DNA of 64,000 nucleotides from NCBI GenBank assembly GCA_949318235.1, contig OX439130.1, positions 39,572,335 to 39,636,334 on the forward strand, written 5' to 3'. Position numbers and translations under genes: made by a program. This document shows, in pieces, positions 15,615 to 28,918 of this stretch (positions are counted from its first letter, which is position 1; each line of letters starts with the position of its first letter). Under the pieces are notes generated by a model. That model did not search any database and was not told the origin of the DNA. It worked only from the letters and a program-made list of their open reading frames with translations. This stretch comes from Ecdyonurus torrentis. Lineage: Eukaryota > Arthropoda > Insecta > Ephemeroptera > Heptageniidae.

Positions 15615-15645
<31 letters not shown>
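15615..15645. repeat. Poly-A tract, 31 bases
   Basis: It directly abuts the CpG-rich block that starts at 15646, so it may be the tail (on the plus strand of the upstream side) of an unrecognised insertion. Confidence 0.95.
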
Positions 15646-15649
<4 letters not shown>

Positions 15650-16894
15650 CGGTCTCCGAATGTGTTCACCAAGTCACTGCTGCGCGGCAAAAATATGCGC
15701 CACGGTTACTGACCGGTTCGCATCGCTCGGTTTTCGCGACTGAAGCAGAAATTTACGCTGACACTATTAATTTTTTTAATTTAAATATTTTCTTTTATAT
15801 AGCTTCTGCTTTTTATTATTATCTGATAAGAGACATTTGCAAGCTATTTTGATATGAAAAAAATATATGAGAGAACATAAAAATTACTCTAGTGAAATCA
15901 AACAAGCAAAGCGACAAAGTTTTGTCGAGCGTGAGGCATATGACCAGGGTTAATGCTTCACTAATCAAAACCTTGCTATTGTGAGGGACCCAATATACAC
16001 ATATAGTATAGAATTTTACTGATAAAGGATCAAAATGAGAGTATCACAAATTTGTTTACAATGAAAACACTTGTTCATAAATTTGATATTGTATATATTT
16101 TGAAAATGTTTAACCTTATAGCCTCGTATACATAATCTTGGTTAAAAGTTAAGTCAAGCATACAAATTGCTCTGCTTAACTTTGTATATATTTAATATTT
16201 AAACACATTGCGTCTCGTATATTTTAACTCTCATTAGTCTTATATAGTTGCTATAAGCTATATATACCCTCTTCTTCTGAGATAGTTTACTGGTTCTTTG
16301 TGTAGAATAAATTTAGCGTGTCAAGTCCTACATCGCTGTGGGCTGGTGAGGTTGCGTGACGACATGTGCAGAAGACCTCAGGGCTGGGGTGTGTGACACA
16401 TATAGCGTCACACAACATGTTTTTCGCTTAAACATTCCAGTATTATCTACGTACCTGAAGATTGTTAAACATTAACGTTATAAGCTTCTAAAATATAATA
16501 CTAAATAATTGAAATATATTTGATTTCAAAACTCATTCTTTAATGAAAGATATTAAAGAAAATTTTGATATTACCTTTAGTTAGTTTTTGTGTATCAAAA
16601 CGTGGACAGTGAAATTAATTATAGTTTTGATATTTTTATTCATATAGCCCCCAATTTTAGCACTTTTAAAAAACTTATTTCCTTTTGCATTGAATTAAAT
16701 ATTAAGCAAGTTTGGTTCGTATTTTAATCGTATTTTTTTAGTGATTAAAAAAATATTACTAATGTGATACAACTATTATTATTATGAGAGAAGTAAATAA
16801 TAAAATTATTTTAGCTGATTTTTTGTACCTAAAATTTAATGGAGTTGTATTACATCAAAGACTTAGGCATTTGATTATGTGGGTAGAGAGACCA

Positions 16895-16897
<3 letters not shown>

Positions 16898-16943
<46 letters not shown>
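16898..16943. repeat. (TC)n microsatellite
   Basis: About 23 uninterrupted TC units. Confidence 0.95.
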
Positions 16944-16946
<3 letters not shown>

Positions 16947-17139
16947 GAGATATTCAACGATATGTGGCTTTCAGTACGTGAAAATGTAAAACCAAACATG
17001 AACGTATAGTATAAGGAAAGATTGAAATACAGCTCAATTTTTATGGGTTTCTTCTCTATAGAAACTACAAGGCTAAGCATAAAGTAAAGCAGCAACTATA
17101 AACTCTCAAAGTGATTCCACCCACACACACACTCGATTT

Positions 17140-17144
<5 letters not shown>

Positions 17145-17179
<35 letters not shown>
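17145..17179. repeat. (TC)n microsatellite
   Basis: About 17 units, with a short (CA)n at 17121-17132 just upstream. Confidence 0.95.
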
Positions 17180-17181
<2 letters not shown>

Positions 17182-18235
17182 CCTAGCTTTCACTTTTAAC
17201 AAGATAGTTTGAGCTGTTTATACTTTCCTTTGAATTCATTTTAAATTCATATTTCTATTGATATATAATTATTTTGCTTTATATACCAAAAAAATAAAAT
17301 TACTTTTTCACCTGATTTGATCTAAAAAATATTCAAATAAATTGTTATTTCTTAAATATTTTTAAATATAAATAAGCTACGTGTTCTATTAAAATATACT
17401 ATAAATATTACCAATATATTGTACGTGTTTGAAAATTTTTTTTTATTGAAGAACTTGATAGTAAAAGCACGAATATGTATCATATTTTAGTTAATTATAT
17501 ATGCATGAAAAATACAATATTGTGATAAAAAAAATGCTGAAAGTAGCCACCTAACTGATTCTGCTGTAGTTTAAGTGCCACCTGTACTTTCGTTTACTCC
17601 TCACGCATTGTTAAAAAGATCCCGTATTATGATGTTGAAAGTTATTTGGAAAAGTGCATACAGCTGGCGAGATTTCAATTAAATACTTCTTGCTAATGAG
17701 ATGCAAATTTTATTCTGTCATCGAGTCCCTAACGTAACAGCTGCCTGCCAACGTATCTCTGCAGCCTTGATGCAAAAATGATGAGCTCAAATATGAAGAT
17801 ATTTTTCTTGTAAATTTGCTTTAGTTGCTCATAATGCTGGTTTTCTCTCTCTAGCTCCAGAAAATTAAAGTGAGAACTGCTTTTTGTTTCTCTTTTCTAC
17901 TTATTTGCTACTTATACTGTTATATGCTTTTAACTGATAAGAAAAAAGAGAATCATATTTTATGTATGATATTTATTATTATTATTATTATGATTTGCTA
18001 ATTTACAGTTCGATGGGACTGCTATATCTTATAAATCAAACAAAGATGTAGTTTTAATATAATAATGTGATGAAGACTACTTTATATTTTATTTGTACTC
18101 ACAATCTGGTAATCCATCATTTTTTTTTTTTTTTTTTTTCGTTCTTTCTTTTTTCGTAGTTGTGTGTATTGTGTTTCTTCGATGCATCAGCCTTAGGGAG
18201 AAAGGCATGACGTGGAAAATACATAATTAATTAGG

Positions 18236-18300
18236 CACGTGAGTGTCGTCACGTGTGGTGTGCGTGATCTCTGAGATTAGAGACAACACGCGTCAAACTT
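18236..18300. promoter_or_regulatory. Cluster of E-box-like sites (weak)
   Basis: Two CACGTG E-boxes (18236-18241 and 18250-18255) are followed within 45 bases by gcgtg and cacgcg. Such sites are bound by bHLH and bHLH-PAS factors. The block is GC-richer than its surroundings. A regulatory role is speculation. Confidence 0.2.
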
Positions 18301-18382
18301 CGTCACCACAAAACTTTGCCTCCACCTACATAGCTATCAAACTGCAATCAATTATCAGACAAAAGTTTTGCTTTCACTAGGG

Positions 18383-18486
<104 letters not shown>

Positions 18487-18563
18487 ATGCGAGGCAAATT
18501 CAATACTCTCACCACCACATAGATTGACAATAAGAAAAGGTTGTAAGCTACTGGGAAGCTACT

Positions 18564-18821
18564 GGGAAATGAAGATATAGTACTTTTTTTTAAAGTCATA
18601 CTCATACACGCAGAGAATTACCCGAGTTGAAATAACAGAAGTGCGAACCAACTCAAGTTTTTGAATTATCACAACTAAAAGTTGCGTTGGTTTCACTTAA
18701 ATTTCAGTTATGACAATCAAAACACTTGAGTTGGTTTGCACTTCTGTTATTTCAACTCGGGTAATTCTCTCCGTGTATGAGTATGACTTTAAAAAAAAAA
18801 GGTACTATATCTTCATTTCCC
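18564..18821. mobile_element. 258-bp foldback element
   Basis: Left arm about 18564-18676 and right arm about 18705-18821, both about 115 bases, are close to perfect reverse complements (gggaaatgaagatatagta ... tactatatcttcatttccc). The loop is about 28 bases. No clear target duplication. It begins about 80 bases after a 98-base (GA)n tract. Confidence 0.75.
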
Positions 18822-19953
18822 ACGAGGAAAATTTGATATATTAAAACACTATTCAGCAATTAATAAACCAAAATAGCAAATACAGTAACAACAACAATAA
18901 GTCTATATAAATATAATGAGTCTAATATCTCTATATTAGACTCATAAAACCATCAGGTTACATCAATAAGGAAGTACGCATAATAAAATTCAACATTGAT
19001 GTATCTACAACGAAGAACCACGCAACTATTGCTGTAAACGTTTTAATCATTAAAATGATGTAGTGTTTTTTTAGTGAGTAAATAATGATTAATCTCTGAG
19101 CTCCTTTTCCTCATTGTTTTTACAAAAAGTGGAAATGTATCTTGTTTTTGCGTGCGACTCTACTTACTTTGTGCAAGCATCATGTATAATGTAACAGCAG
19201 AAGCACACAGGAAAGCAAAAGTTTTCAATATGTATGTTATTTGCACTTAATAACATAGAATTACTTCCGTGCTATTGAAGTGCATGTATTGGCAACAAAA
19301 AGTGCAGCCGGACGTCAAGAAATACACAGCAACAAACATTCTGTATAAATATTAAAGCAAAATAATATAGTATGAGTACTTCGTGCAACTTCATCCTGTT
19401 TTTGTACCATTAGTTTTATTATTATTATTTGTAGCCAATGTATTGCTACTTTTTAAATTTATGTCATATTATTGCAGATAGAAAAGTTCTTGTGAGTGAG
19501 AAACTTTGAAAAGCTGCCTTAATGGTTAGCTTTTCCTTTATATTTTTTTAACAGTGAATAGCATGGATTTGTTAATGTCAAAAATTATTTAATATATTTT
19601 TCAGTTTCAAGGGTGAACTAAATAAGTTTTAATTAAGCGTAAACATCATTATTTTCACATTTTCTGTATTTGAACATAAGCAGTTAGTTATTTCCCCCAC
19701 TAATTCTTACAGGCACTTATTTAAGCATAGCCACGTAAATTAGTCTTTGCAGACACCTGACAAAGTTGAGTTCGTTAGGAAAAAACATAATTCCAACCAT
19801 GTTTATTTTTTCCCCTCCCGATACTGCATAATGCAAGTATCTCCAAAATACATTGTAGCTTGCCAATCGAAAGTGGATTTGCTGTCAAAGTACACTCCAA
19901 TAGACCATGAGTTTTAATTACTTGAATAAATATATAGGTTACGTATTGAGAGC

Positions 19954-19954
<1 letters not shown>

Positions 19955-20002
<48 letters not shown>
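19955..20002. repeat. (AG)n microsatellite
   Basis: About 24 uninterrupted units, 120 bases upstream of the 397-bp foldback. Confidence 0.95.
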
Positions 20003-20005
<3 letters not shown>

Positions 20006-20120
20006 GTATCATTATACTTGCAGGATTTTCGATGAGTAACATTGATATAATAAGTCACTGGATATGATATAATAAAAACACGTGATTGATAATGAAAAAC
20101 ATGGAATGATAATAATATAA

Positions 20121-20517
20121 TTAAAGCCCATGTCAACTTACTTTCTTATCATTTAAAATACTAGATTGATAATTACCATACCTTATTATCCATGAATTAG
20201 ACACCAAAACGTTGATTTTGTATTTATTTTCATTTATTTTTAATTTGACGGCTATTTCACGTATCTGACGTCACAATGTACCGCCACCAATCACAGTCAC
20301 CGCTCTGGTCACGTGATAAATTAAAGCCCCTCCCTCAAGTTCATTACCCCTATCACGGCCCCATTGGTACATTGTGACGTCAGATACGTGAAATAACCGT
20401 TAAAATGAAAATAAATACAAAATCAACGTGGTGGTGTCTAATTCATGGATAAGAAGGTATGGTAATTATCAATCTAGTATTCTAAATGATAAAAAAGTAA
20501 GTTGACAAGGGCTTTAA
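20121..20517. mobile_element. 397-bp foldback MITE with TTAA ends
   Basis: The left arm (20121-20282) and right arm (20366-20517) are near-complete reverse complements: ttaaagccc(a)tgtcaacttac at one end, gtaagttgacaagggctttaa at the other. Both arms carry tgacgtca next to acgtat. The 83-base loop is GC-richer and contains cacgtg. TTAA at both edges suggests a piggyBac-type target site. No coding capacity. Confidence 0.8.
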
Positions 20518-22117
20518 AAATAAAGTTTGAAATTTTTTTATTGCTATTTATTTGAAAATTATTTTTATTATTTATTATTGTTTTGACACATGGAATTTAA
20601 CACTTTTTTTCTTACATATACGTCTCTTGTGTTCTCATAATAATAAGTCTTACTTGTAAATCCATACAAAACATTTCAATAATTCAGACCTTCTATATAT
20701 ACACATGAATTTATCTTTATAATGCCTCATTTTTTATTATTATTATTTTCATGTCATATAAGAACACAAAAGTTGAGCTTGCTATTTAATAATCTAAGCA
20801 AACACAATTTTAATGTTAAAAGCGTATTAAAAAATACAACAGTTCATACATTTTGTATTTGACAAAGAACACACAAAGCTCGCAGTTGAATACAATTTAT
20901 TTTGCTTTGTAACGCTCGCGTATATGTATAATATGCTTTTTTGTTAATTTATAAACTATGTTTGTTTGTTGTTGTTATTGTCAAGTCGTTATTTTATTTG
21001 TTTTGACATTTTAACAATAATAATATAAAGCTTATAGAGAACCTTTTTTTAGTATAGTATAGTATACTTAAAGCATAGGTTTATATAATTCATAGTCTGT
21101 CTACTTTATGACAAATTCTTGGGACGTACACACCAGACTAATGCAAAATAGAAGATCTTTATTAGAAAGGCTTTTTAAATAACAACAAAGGCATTGCAAA
21201 GTCGTTGGTGGAATAGAATGCATTATTTTTTATTACTTTTAAAGCAAAAATAATAGTAAAATGGGGGGTAAATTAATATTGAAAGGAAATTTCAACACAA
21301 ATTTACAAATCTTATACCAGTAACTTTGTATAAAACATTTATTTAGAAAAACAATTTATTTTCACTTTTTTGTTTATTATTACGTAATTATTTAGCACAA
21401 GTATACTGAATATATTTACAGTTTGAATACAGTTTGAATATTTTTTCTTCCTTAATTCCATAAAGTTTAAAGGCACAATTAAAACTAAAGGTAGAAACAA
21501 GGAATAGAAGTATAAAGCACACTGAGCTGTTGCAAAATCCTTACTTCCTCTCATACATACAATGAAATAATGTTCTAAACTTTTGTGAACTTCATATAAT
21601 ATTAAACATACAACAAGGAAAACTCACAACAGTATTATTTTGTTCATTTTATTTTACTTCCTCTAAAGTTCTTGTTTTAAATATGAAAGAATGTACATAC
21701 TTTTGTATCTCACTGAGCTCTTAGAATTTTATTGATTTTATTTGTTTTATGGTCTGTTTTTAAGGTGTGATATTTGTTATTTGATAGAAATTTAATAGCA
21801 TGCGATCTCCACTAAAATTGATTCAATATACATGCAACGAATTAAAAATAATTTAATATATTACATCGTTTGCATAATATATCAACTATTAGCCTGTAGT
21901 GAGGTAGTGAGTAATAATCAACAGCAAATACTCTTTTGAATATTCTTTTTTGAAAAAAGAACTAACAATCAATAAGACAAAAAAAGTCAACTTATAAATT
22001 TCTAACTATGTTTATTTTACAATCATATTAACTTCCAGCTATGTCAGTCTTAGAATAAAAATTAAAGAGGTGATTAGTTAAAATTAAAATAAAAAAACTC
22101 GTAAACTATTACTCAAA

Positions 22118-22306
22118 TTAAATGAATAGACCAGAAGAAAACATAAGCATTTATATCACAAAACACTTGATGGGACTTACATAAATAACTTTATTTTGTC
22201 TCAAAATCCAACGTAGTTCCGTAGCAGTGATCAGAAAATTTCGATTTATGCACCCGTAGAACATTTTTTTTTATTAATTGTTGCATGAGATTCACTATAC
22301 TTTACA
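22118..22306 (+). mobile_element. TTAA-ended MITE, 3'-truncated copy 5
   Basis: Starts TTAAATGAATAGACCAG and follows the family through gcagtgatcagaaaatttcg and ttgcatg. It then loses the palindrome and breaks off after a short actttaca match. The right terminus is absent. Confidence 0.7.
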
Positions 22307-22981
22307 AAACAAACTATTATATAAAACATAATATATACTGTAACTTTATCAATATTTTACCTGGTATCTATAGATGAGATAAATTTCATTATAAATTCAC
22401 AATTTATTAGATAGACACACACGCATTGAACCGAAACATATCATTCATTGACAGTTAATAACATGCATATTATCATGTTTATCAATTTATATTTTATATT
22501 CATTAAACTGATATTATCAATCATTATTTTCAAATCATAGTCATTTTAATGTATTAAATAAAAAAATATATATTATATATTATTAGCTTTATTAATATTC
22601 ATGTTTATTTTTTAATTAAAAAATTATACATATAAAACATTTTTTAATCTCTCTTTTTATTATTTAATTTAAAAATCTTGTTATGATATATTTTACAACG
22701 AATAAATCTATTTATTTTTAATAAAAATTTTAACATTAAAAAAAAGTTATAATATACAAAAAAAAAATGTTATATGTGAAATTTTTTATACGTAGGAAAA
22801 GGAACGAAGCGATAATATTTTGTACCATCAACGTTTTAGATGAGAGAAAAAAAAACTGAATGTTATTTTTACATTAAAAAAGGTATGTGAAAAAATAAAA
22901 TGAAAACACTTCTAAAAAAATATACGGTGGAAATGTTTTCTACAATTTAAAGTATTTCTGTTGATGTTTTTTAATAACAAA

Positions 22982-23105
<124 letters not shown>

Positions 23106-23901
23106 AAATGTTGATGGAATGAACCTCAAAGCGAGAAATAGAATTTGGAATTTTGCCAAAAATCTTTAAGATAACACTACGAGTATTATGTTTGCTGAAA
23201 ATTTAATAATACGATATGTTAATTTCGTGTTTCTTAATGTTCTCATACTTAAAGTTAATAATCTTATTATTTTATTGCTTTATATTCAGCATAAAAAACA
23301 CACACACTGATTTTAAATATAAATTTAGCCATACTTATATAATATGAAATGTAGGTTAGTGAAACCGATTCAAAGGCAAAAAAATAGGTATATCAGTTCA
23401 TCACTATGTCTTTTTATTGCATTCACGTCTAAAAAACGTATATAAATCAATGTTGATATATTAGGTTAGTATTAAGATTAGCGATATCAAATCAATGGAA
23501 TCAGATTGTCACCAGGGTTCTATACCTGATAAATATATCTCTAAAAATTGTAAATAAATCAAGATTTATAGTGATAATTTCAAGTTTCTTTTCTAATATA
23601 GGTATATTTAATTAAATAAATGCTCCTTGTGAACCATTTTATTAATGATGCTATTAAAAATTTAGAGGATTGGCCATGAAAATTGTAAATCATTACTTGA
23701 ATAAAAATCTTTCTTTCTATATTTATTTAAGTTATCTATAAATTTTATATATTTATTTTTTGGTATGGGGTATTTTATTTTTTATGTAGATTGTCGGTAT
23801 AAGGCACAAAGGAAAAGCGAGGGTGAATAGATGAAATATTTTTCTCTTTTTCCCAATTCAAATTTGGAGAGCTCGATTGTGTGTAATTCCATGCTTGCCC
23901 G

Positions 23902-23904
<3 letters not shown>

Positions 23905-23949
<45 letters not shown>
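23905..23949. repeat. (TC)n microsatellite
   Basis: About 22 units. A (CA)n of 24 bases lies at 24120-24143. Confidence 0.95.
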
Positions 23950-23951
<2 letters not shown>

Positions 23952-25000
23952 GCTTTGATATGAATGTGATATGTATATGATGAGTATTACCATGTAGTTT
24001 CTTTTACTTTCTATGCAATTTCTCAGCACAAACACACAAAAAAATAATAATAAAAAAAAACATCAAACGATATTTAAGCTTGTAAAATTATAAAATCTAT
24101 TTCTTTTCTTTATACTACTCACACACACACACACACACACACATACAAAAAAAAACGATTGATCGTTGTATTTTCTCTTTGTATCCATATGTAGAAAGAC
24201 AAATAAATAAATGAAAAATGGAGAGATTGATAGAAGTGATTTGTTAAACAAATATTACATTTTGATTGTTTGTAACGAAATAAATTGATTCCGATACCTA
24301 AGAAAAAAAAATTGCAAATTTAAATACATTTTTTTAATTGAATTTAGAATTTCTGCTATTAGATATATTGTAATAAAATTGTATTTTAAATCTAAGCGAG
24401 TAAATTTAAAAAAAAAATTTGAATTATGAAAACTTTTTGTTAAATGTAAAATTACATGTGACGCTAAATATTAATTAATTAAAATGTGTAAATTTATTTG
24501 TGAGTTGTGGTACCACCTGACGCGCTACAAACGAGCTGAAAAGCAAGCTTTAATTATAATAATTACTTCTGACTTAAGTATAATTAATTACAATAAGTAT
24601 GCATCATTTAAATACCACCATACGTCATGCAAATTTCGTCAACTTCAAGTTTCTTCAATTACCTTTGCTTTTGCTTGAATACCTGCAAAATTAGAGATTA
24701 TTTTATTAATATATGTACATGGTTTTACAAAGTCATATTAAACTTATAAACTCTACCCCCTCCCTCTATCCAAGACTCTCCTACTCTGTTTCTTATCCTG
24801 TCATAAAAAGGTAATCTACTGGAGAAATTTATCTTTTTGCGAGTTTGATATTTTTTAGACATACTAATTTCTAATTGCATGAATCTTTTCAAAGAATTTG
24901 TTGAAGTTTTTGTTTGCTTGTTAGTCTATATTGCTATATTTTCAAAACTTTAAAATAAAATGCTTTCATTTTTTTTTTTTTTTTTTTTTTTTTGCAATAG

Positions 25001-25331
25001 TTAAAGGAATAGACCAGAAGAAAACATAAGCATTTACATCACAAAACACTTGATGGGACTTACATAAATAACTTTAGTTTGTCTCAAAAACCAACTGTAG
25101 CTCCGTAGCAGTGATAAGAAAATTTCAATTTATGCAACCTGCACAACATTTTTTACTAATTGTTGCATGTTTCTGATGTCAGAAACATGAATAGTCTCGT
25201 AAATTGCATACTTTACAGTATTTTCATGCTCTCTCGAGGGGCTATATTAACATTCTGGTAAAGTTTTGAAGATCCCATTTCGTGTTTATTCATTAAAAAG
25301 CAGTTTTTTTTTATGTGGTCTATGGCTTTAA
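25001..25331 (+). mobile_element. TTAA-ended MITE, full copy 1
   Basis: A 331-bp element bounded by TTAA. The left end ttaaaggaatagaccag and the right end tggtctatggctttaa form imperfect terminal inverted repeats. An internal near-palindrome, tgtttctgatgtcagaaaca, sits near the middle. It aligns almost end to end with the copy at 45032 and the inverted copy at 43105. It has no coding capacity. TTAA ends suggest mobilisation by a piggyBac-type transposase, which is inference. Confidence 0.8.
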
Positions 25332-25819
25332 GCTAGATATAAATAGATAAAGCTAAGAAAAAGAAGAAGAAGATAAGATTAGCTATAGATAAATTAGCTT
25401 AAACAGCTAAATTATAGTACAGAAAATTAATTAATGATTGTTATGTAAATTGTGTAGAAGCTTCCAACCTACGTGAATGTTCACTCTTATCTTATTCTTT
25501 GTAATTCTAGGAAATACTTTGGAGTTGACCATGCAGGCAAGACAAATAATAACGTTGTTTTATAAATTCTACATAAAAATATGGATGTCGTTATCTTTGA
25601 GTCAAGGGTCCCGAGAAGTTTTCTGCTGGTGTTTCAAAAACTTCAGAACTTTTTTTTTTTTTTTTTTTTTTTTTTGAAGAGCAAAAAGTTGAGAATCAAC
25701 AATAAAGATCGACGTTGGAGATGATAAAGTGTATTTTTCTTATTTTATCTAGCTCGCAAAGAGTTAGAAAAAGATAGGATAAAATTTCCTGTAGTATTTT
25801 TTTCCTTGTATCAAAATCC

Positions 25820-25841
25820 TCTCTCTCTCTCTCTCTCTCTC
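25820..25841. repeat. Short (TC)n microsatellite
   Basis: About 11 units. Confidence 0.9.
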
Positions 25842-27209
25842 CAAACTACTTTAACGTCTTGTCGGCTTACACACTTCATGTATTGCTACGAAAATAATAT
25901 TTTTCTCTCATCAAAATTTAAGTCTAAGAAATAAAAAAAAAAATTACTTGATTTAGTCTTGAAAATTACGTTCTTTCTTAAATGAAATATCAATATTGAA
26001 TTGTTACAATGAGATATAAAATTAAAGTCGTCTGTTCACATCAATGGTTTCTTTACTTTATTGAATTTTTGTGTAAATGGTTATTATTTTTACGTGCTTA
26101 AAAGAAAAGAAAAATGTTAATATGTTTTAGTTTCGTAGTGACTCTTAATATACTATTAAAATTTAATGCATTTCTATTGTTATCCATTACTTAAATGCAA
26201 ACATAAAAAAAAAAAAATCTAATTTCGTAACTTTTTTTAAATGATAATTTATACTTTCTAAATAGCCATATAACACTAGTTGCCCCTATTATCTTAAAAT
26301 CTTAACAATGTTCTACTATCATACATGAATCCAAGAAGTGGTATTGAAAGGACCGAAGCCCTTCCAAAATGGCTCAAAGTAAATTGCAAATAATACCACC
26401 CAACACCCGTTGTATCCCCTAATTAACATTAAGGGATAATTCCATCTTATATCTCAACTTATATACCCGCCTATTGACGATCTAAAAATAATTTAGTAAA
26501 ACCCCTATACACATGGAAAAGGAATTACGTAATTTGCATGATGTAGCATAAATATTGATATTTTATAAATAATTATTCTGTATGCAATATGTTTATTGTT
26601 ATGTTGTGCAGTATAATTATTATTTAATACTGCAACAAAATGATGCTATAAAAAATGTCACTAAAATTGGACTAGCATAATTATTTTACTTTTATTTTTT
26701 TCCGTGCAATAAGTTACAATACTCTATACTTACGTTGCGGTAAAAAAACTATACTACAAAGATAGCATACACAAAAAATGATTATAAAAAAAATAGTAAA
26801 GACGTGTTACGTGTGAGGTCAATTTCAGATGGAATGATACACGGAGTGACCAGCCACTTGAGCGGTCAATCCCTGGTCACTGAGACAAGACGTTATGTGA
26901 AAGAAACTTAAGCTGCTCTCCCCTCAACATCAAAACTTCTTGCTGTTGCTTGACTAGGGCTAATCCCAAAGTCAATCGAAAAAAAAAATACAGACTTTGG
27001 CTGTCAGATTTAACGCTCGCTTAGCTTGCAAATTGCTGCCCATTTTTTTTTTCTTTCCATCAAAAAATATTTCAGAGATTTAGTCAAGTGGAAGAAAAAT
27101 ATGATAGGAAATTCATTCTATGTGTATTTCTCTCTCATCAAAAGTTATTGAATGTCGAACTATTTTACATGAGGGTTTTGTAATGGATTTGGTAGCAATA
27201 TTTTTCTGT

Positions 27210-27218
<9 letters not shown>

Positions 27219-27291
<73 letters not shown>
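27219..27291. repeat. (AG)n microsatellite
   Basis: About 36 units, roughly 480 bases upstream of the exon A acceptor. Confidence 0.97.
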
Positions 27292-27294
<3 letters not shown>

Positions 27295-27773
27295 CATCTT
27301 GTTTAACGTAAAAACTGGCAACAAAAAGAAAATAAAGTATGTACTTATGAACTCTACATTTCTAAAAGATAAATAAACAAGAAAAATGTAAAATATTTGT
27401 TAAAATAATAGCATACAATAATACTTGTTTTTTTTCTTACATTTTCAATTTGTAGAACGTGCAGGAATTCTTTACATTTTAGTTACACAATATCGTATGT
27501 TATACAATAGAAATGTAAACATAAACAAAGCTTACATTAATATAAAGTCAAAATATAAACTTTAAAAAAAAAATGCATATTATATTCAAAAATACGAAAA
27601 ATATTTTACCAAAATATTACTGAAGCAGCAAATTATTTTGCAGTGTCACCAAAAAATAGTTTGCAAACAGGAAACTGTTGAAAAAAATGTCTGTGTTTTT
27701 TTACCGTGTCAAGTCCAAAATTGATGATTATGGTTGCCTTAGTTTCATCTAATCCTACGTTTTGATGTTTCAG

Positions 27774-27907
27774 AATTTCCCGAGGGTCGTCCGGAGATTA
27801 GTTCAGAGAAGCGCCGTTACGCTGTTGGCGACACTCTGAGGGCAAACTGCACCACCGCTAAATCTACACCCCCTGCAAATGTCACCTGGTGGCTCAATGG
27901 ACACAGG
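27774..27907 (+). CDS. beat: Beat-family protein, internal exon A (start of Ig domain 2)
   Basis: Beat proteins are immunoglobulin-superfamily cell-surface or secreted proteins of arthropod neurons. In Drosophila they bind Sidestep-family partners and guide motor axons. This exon starts after an acceptor (gatgtttcag) with two bases of a split codon, then encodes 44 residues beginning FPEGRPEISS and ending TWWLNGHR, before the donor gtaaga. It shows the Beat hallmark at the start of Ig domain 2: Y-x-V-G-D-T-L (residues 15-21), the first disulfide cysteine in the context RANC (residue 25), an S-x-P-P-A segment (30-34) and the core tryptophan in VTWWLNG (36-42). N-C-T (24-26) and N-V-T (35-37) are possible N-glycosylation sites. 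The 5' intron is phase 1 and the 3' junction phase 0, which joins exon B in frame. The exon is far GC-richer than its flanks. Ig domain 1 and the signal peptide must lie upstream. The family call is firm; the paralogue is not determined. Confidence 0.9.
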
Positions 27908-28890
27908 GTAAGAAATAACACAATATTAATTTGAAAATATCAAGTGCATTTTAATATTCTTAACATGCAATAATAAACACAAAGTATAACAAGATAAATA
28001 TTTTTAACACCAATTGGGTATCAACTGACGTGAGATTAAAATGTGTTAACGAGTTTTGGGAACAAGAATAAAATTGTTCTATCATATAAAGATATATTAT
28101 AGCAGGGGAGAGTCACAATTCAAATGTAATTCAGTTTCACAAGCAGTATCAGTATGTCAGACGTTTTTACTTACACTAGCAAAATGTCTGTTTGGAATAT
28201 TCAAATATGAAGACGACGTTCGCAGACAAAAATATTGCGTGTTATACAGTACGTGACTGTATTAAAGGAATAGTCAAATGTTATTAGTTTTATTTCTATG
28301 TATTATAATGTTCTATCGAAATATATAGTAAGATAGTTATACTAAAAAAAAAAAAAAAAAAAAATGCTCGAATAGTTATTTAATTCTAGCCTCAATGTTA
28401 ATTATACATACAATTTTAAGCCAGCGTGCACAGACATATAATAATTATGGTAGCTCATTTTCAACATTTGTTCATAACAATTTAACAACATATTTTATGA
28501 TATACTGCATTATAAATAATGTTATTTATGTCATAAATATATTGTACAGCATATATGCTGTTCCAATTTAGTATAAATTATTCTATAATGATATAAATGT
28601 ATAAATTAAGTAATTTCTGATTTCTAAGTAATTTTCAAAAAATTGCTGCAAACATTTTTAAGAAAGTTTTAAAATTAATAAAGTTTTGTCTCTGAGGAGA
28701 ACCATGTATGATATTACAGTAGAGCTAAAATAAATTAAGAGCAAGCGTTATATTCATCAATATGACATTGAATTTTGGCAAGAAAATACATTTCAAATTC
28801 AGGCTTTGTAAATAAATCCGGTGAAAAACAATGAAACACATTTTTGTAAATCCATTAATAATGAATCCTGTTTTCCGCGTGTTGAACACG

Positions 28891-28918
28891 TTTTTTTTTT
28901 TTTTTTTTTTTTTTTTTT
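28891..28918. repeat. Poly-T tract, 28 bases
   Basis: Uninterrupted T tract in the intron after exon A. Confidence 0.95.

Noticed and set aside
24484..24678. 64-codon plus-strand ORF
   Set aside because: No domain, no splice signals in phase with exon A, and AT-rich codon use like the surrounding intron.
26815..26975. GC-richer block upstream of exon A as a possible Ig-1 exon
   Set aside because: The plus-strand frames examined contain stops, and no cysteine/tryptophan Ig pattern was seen.
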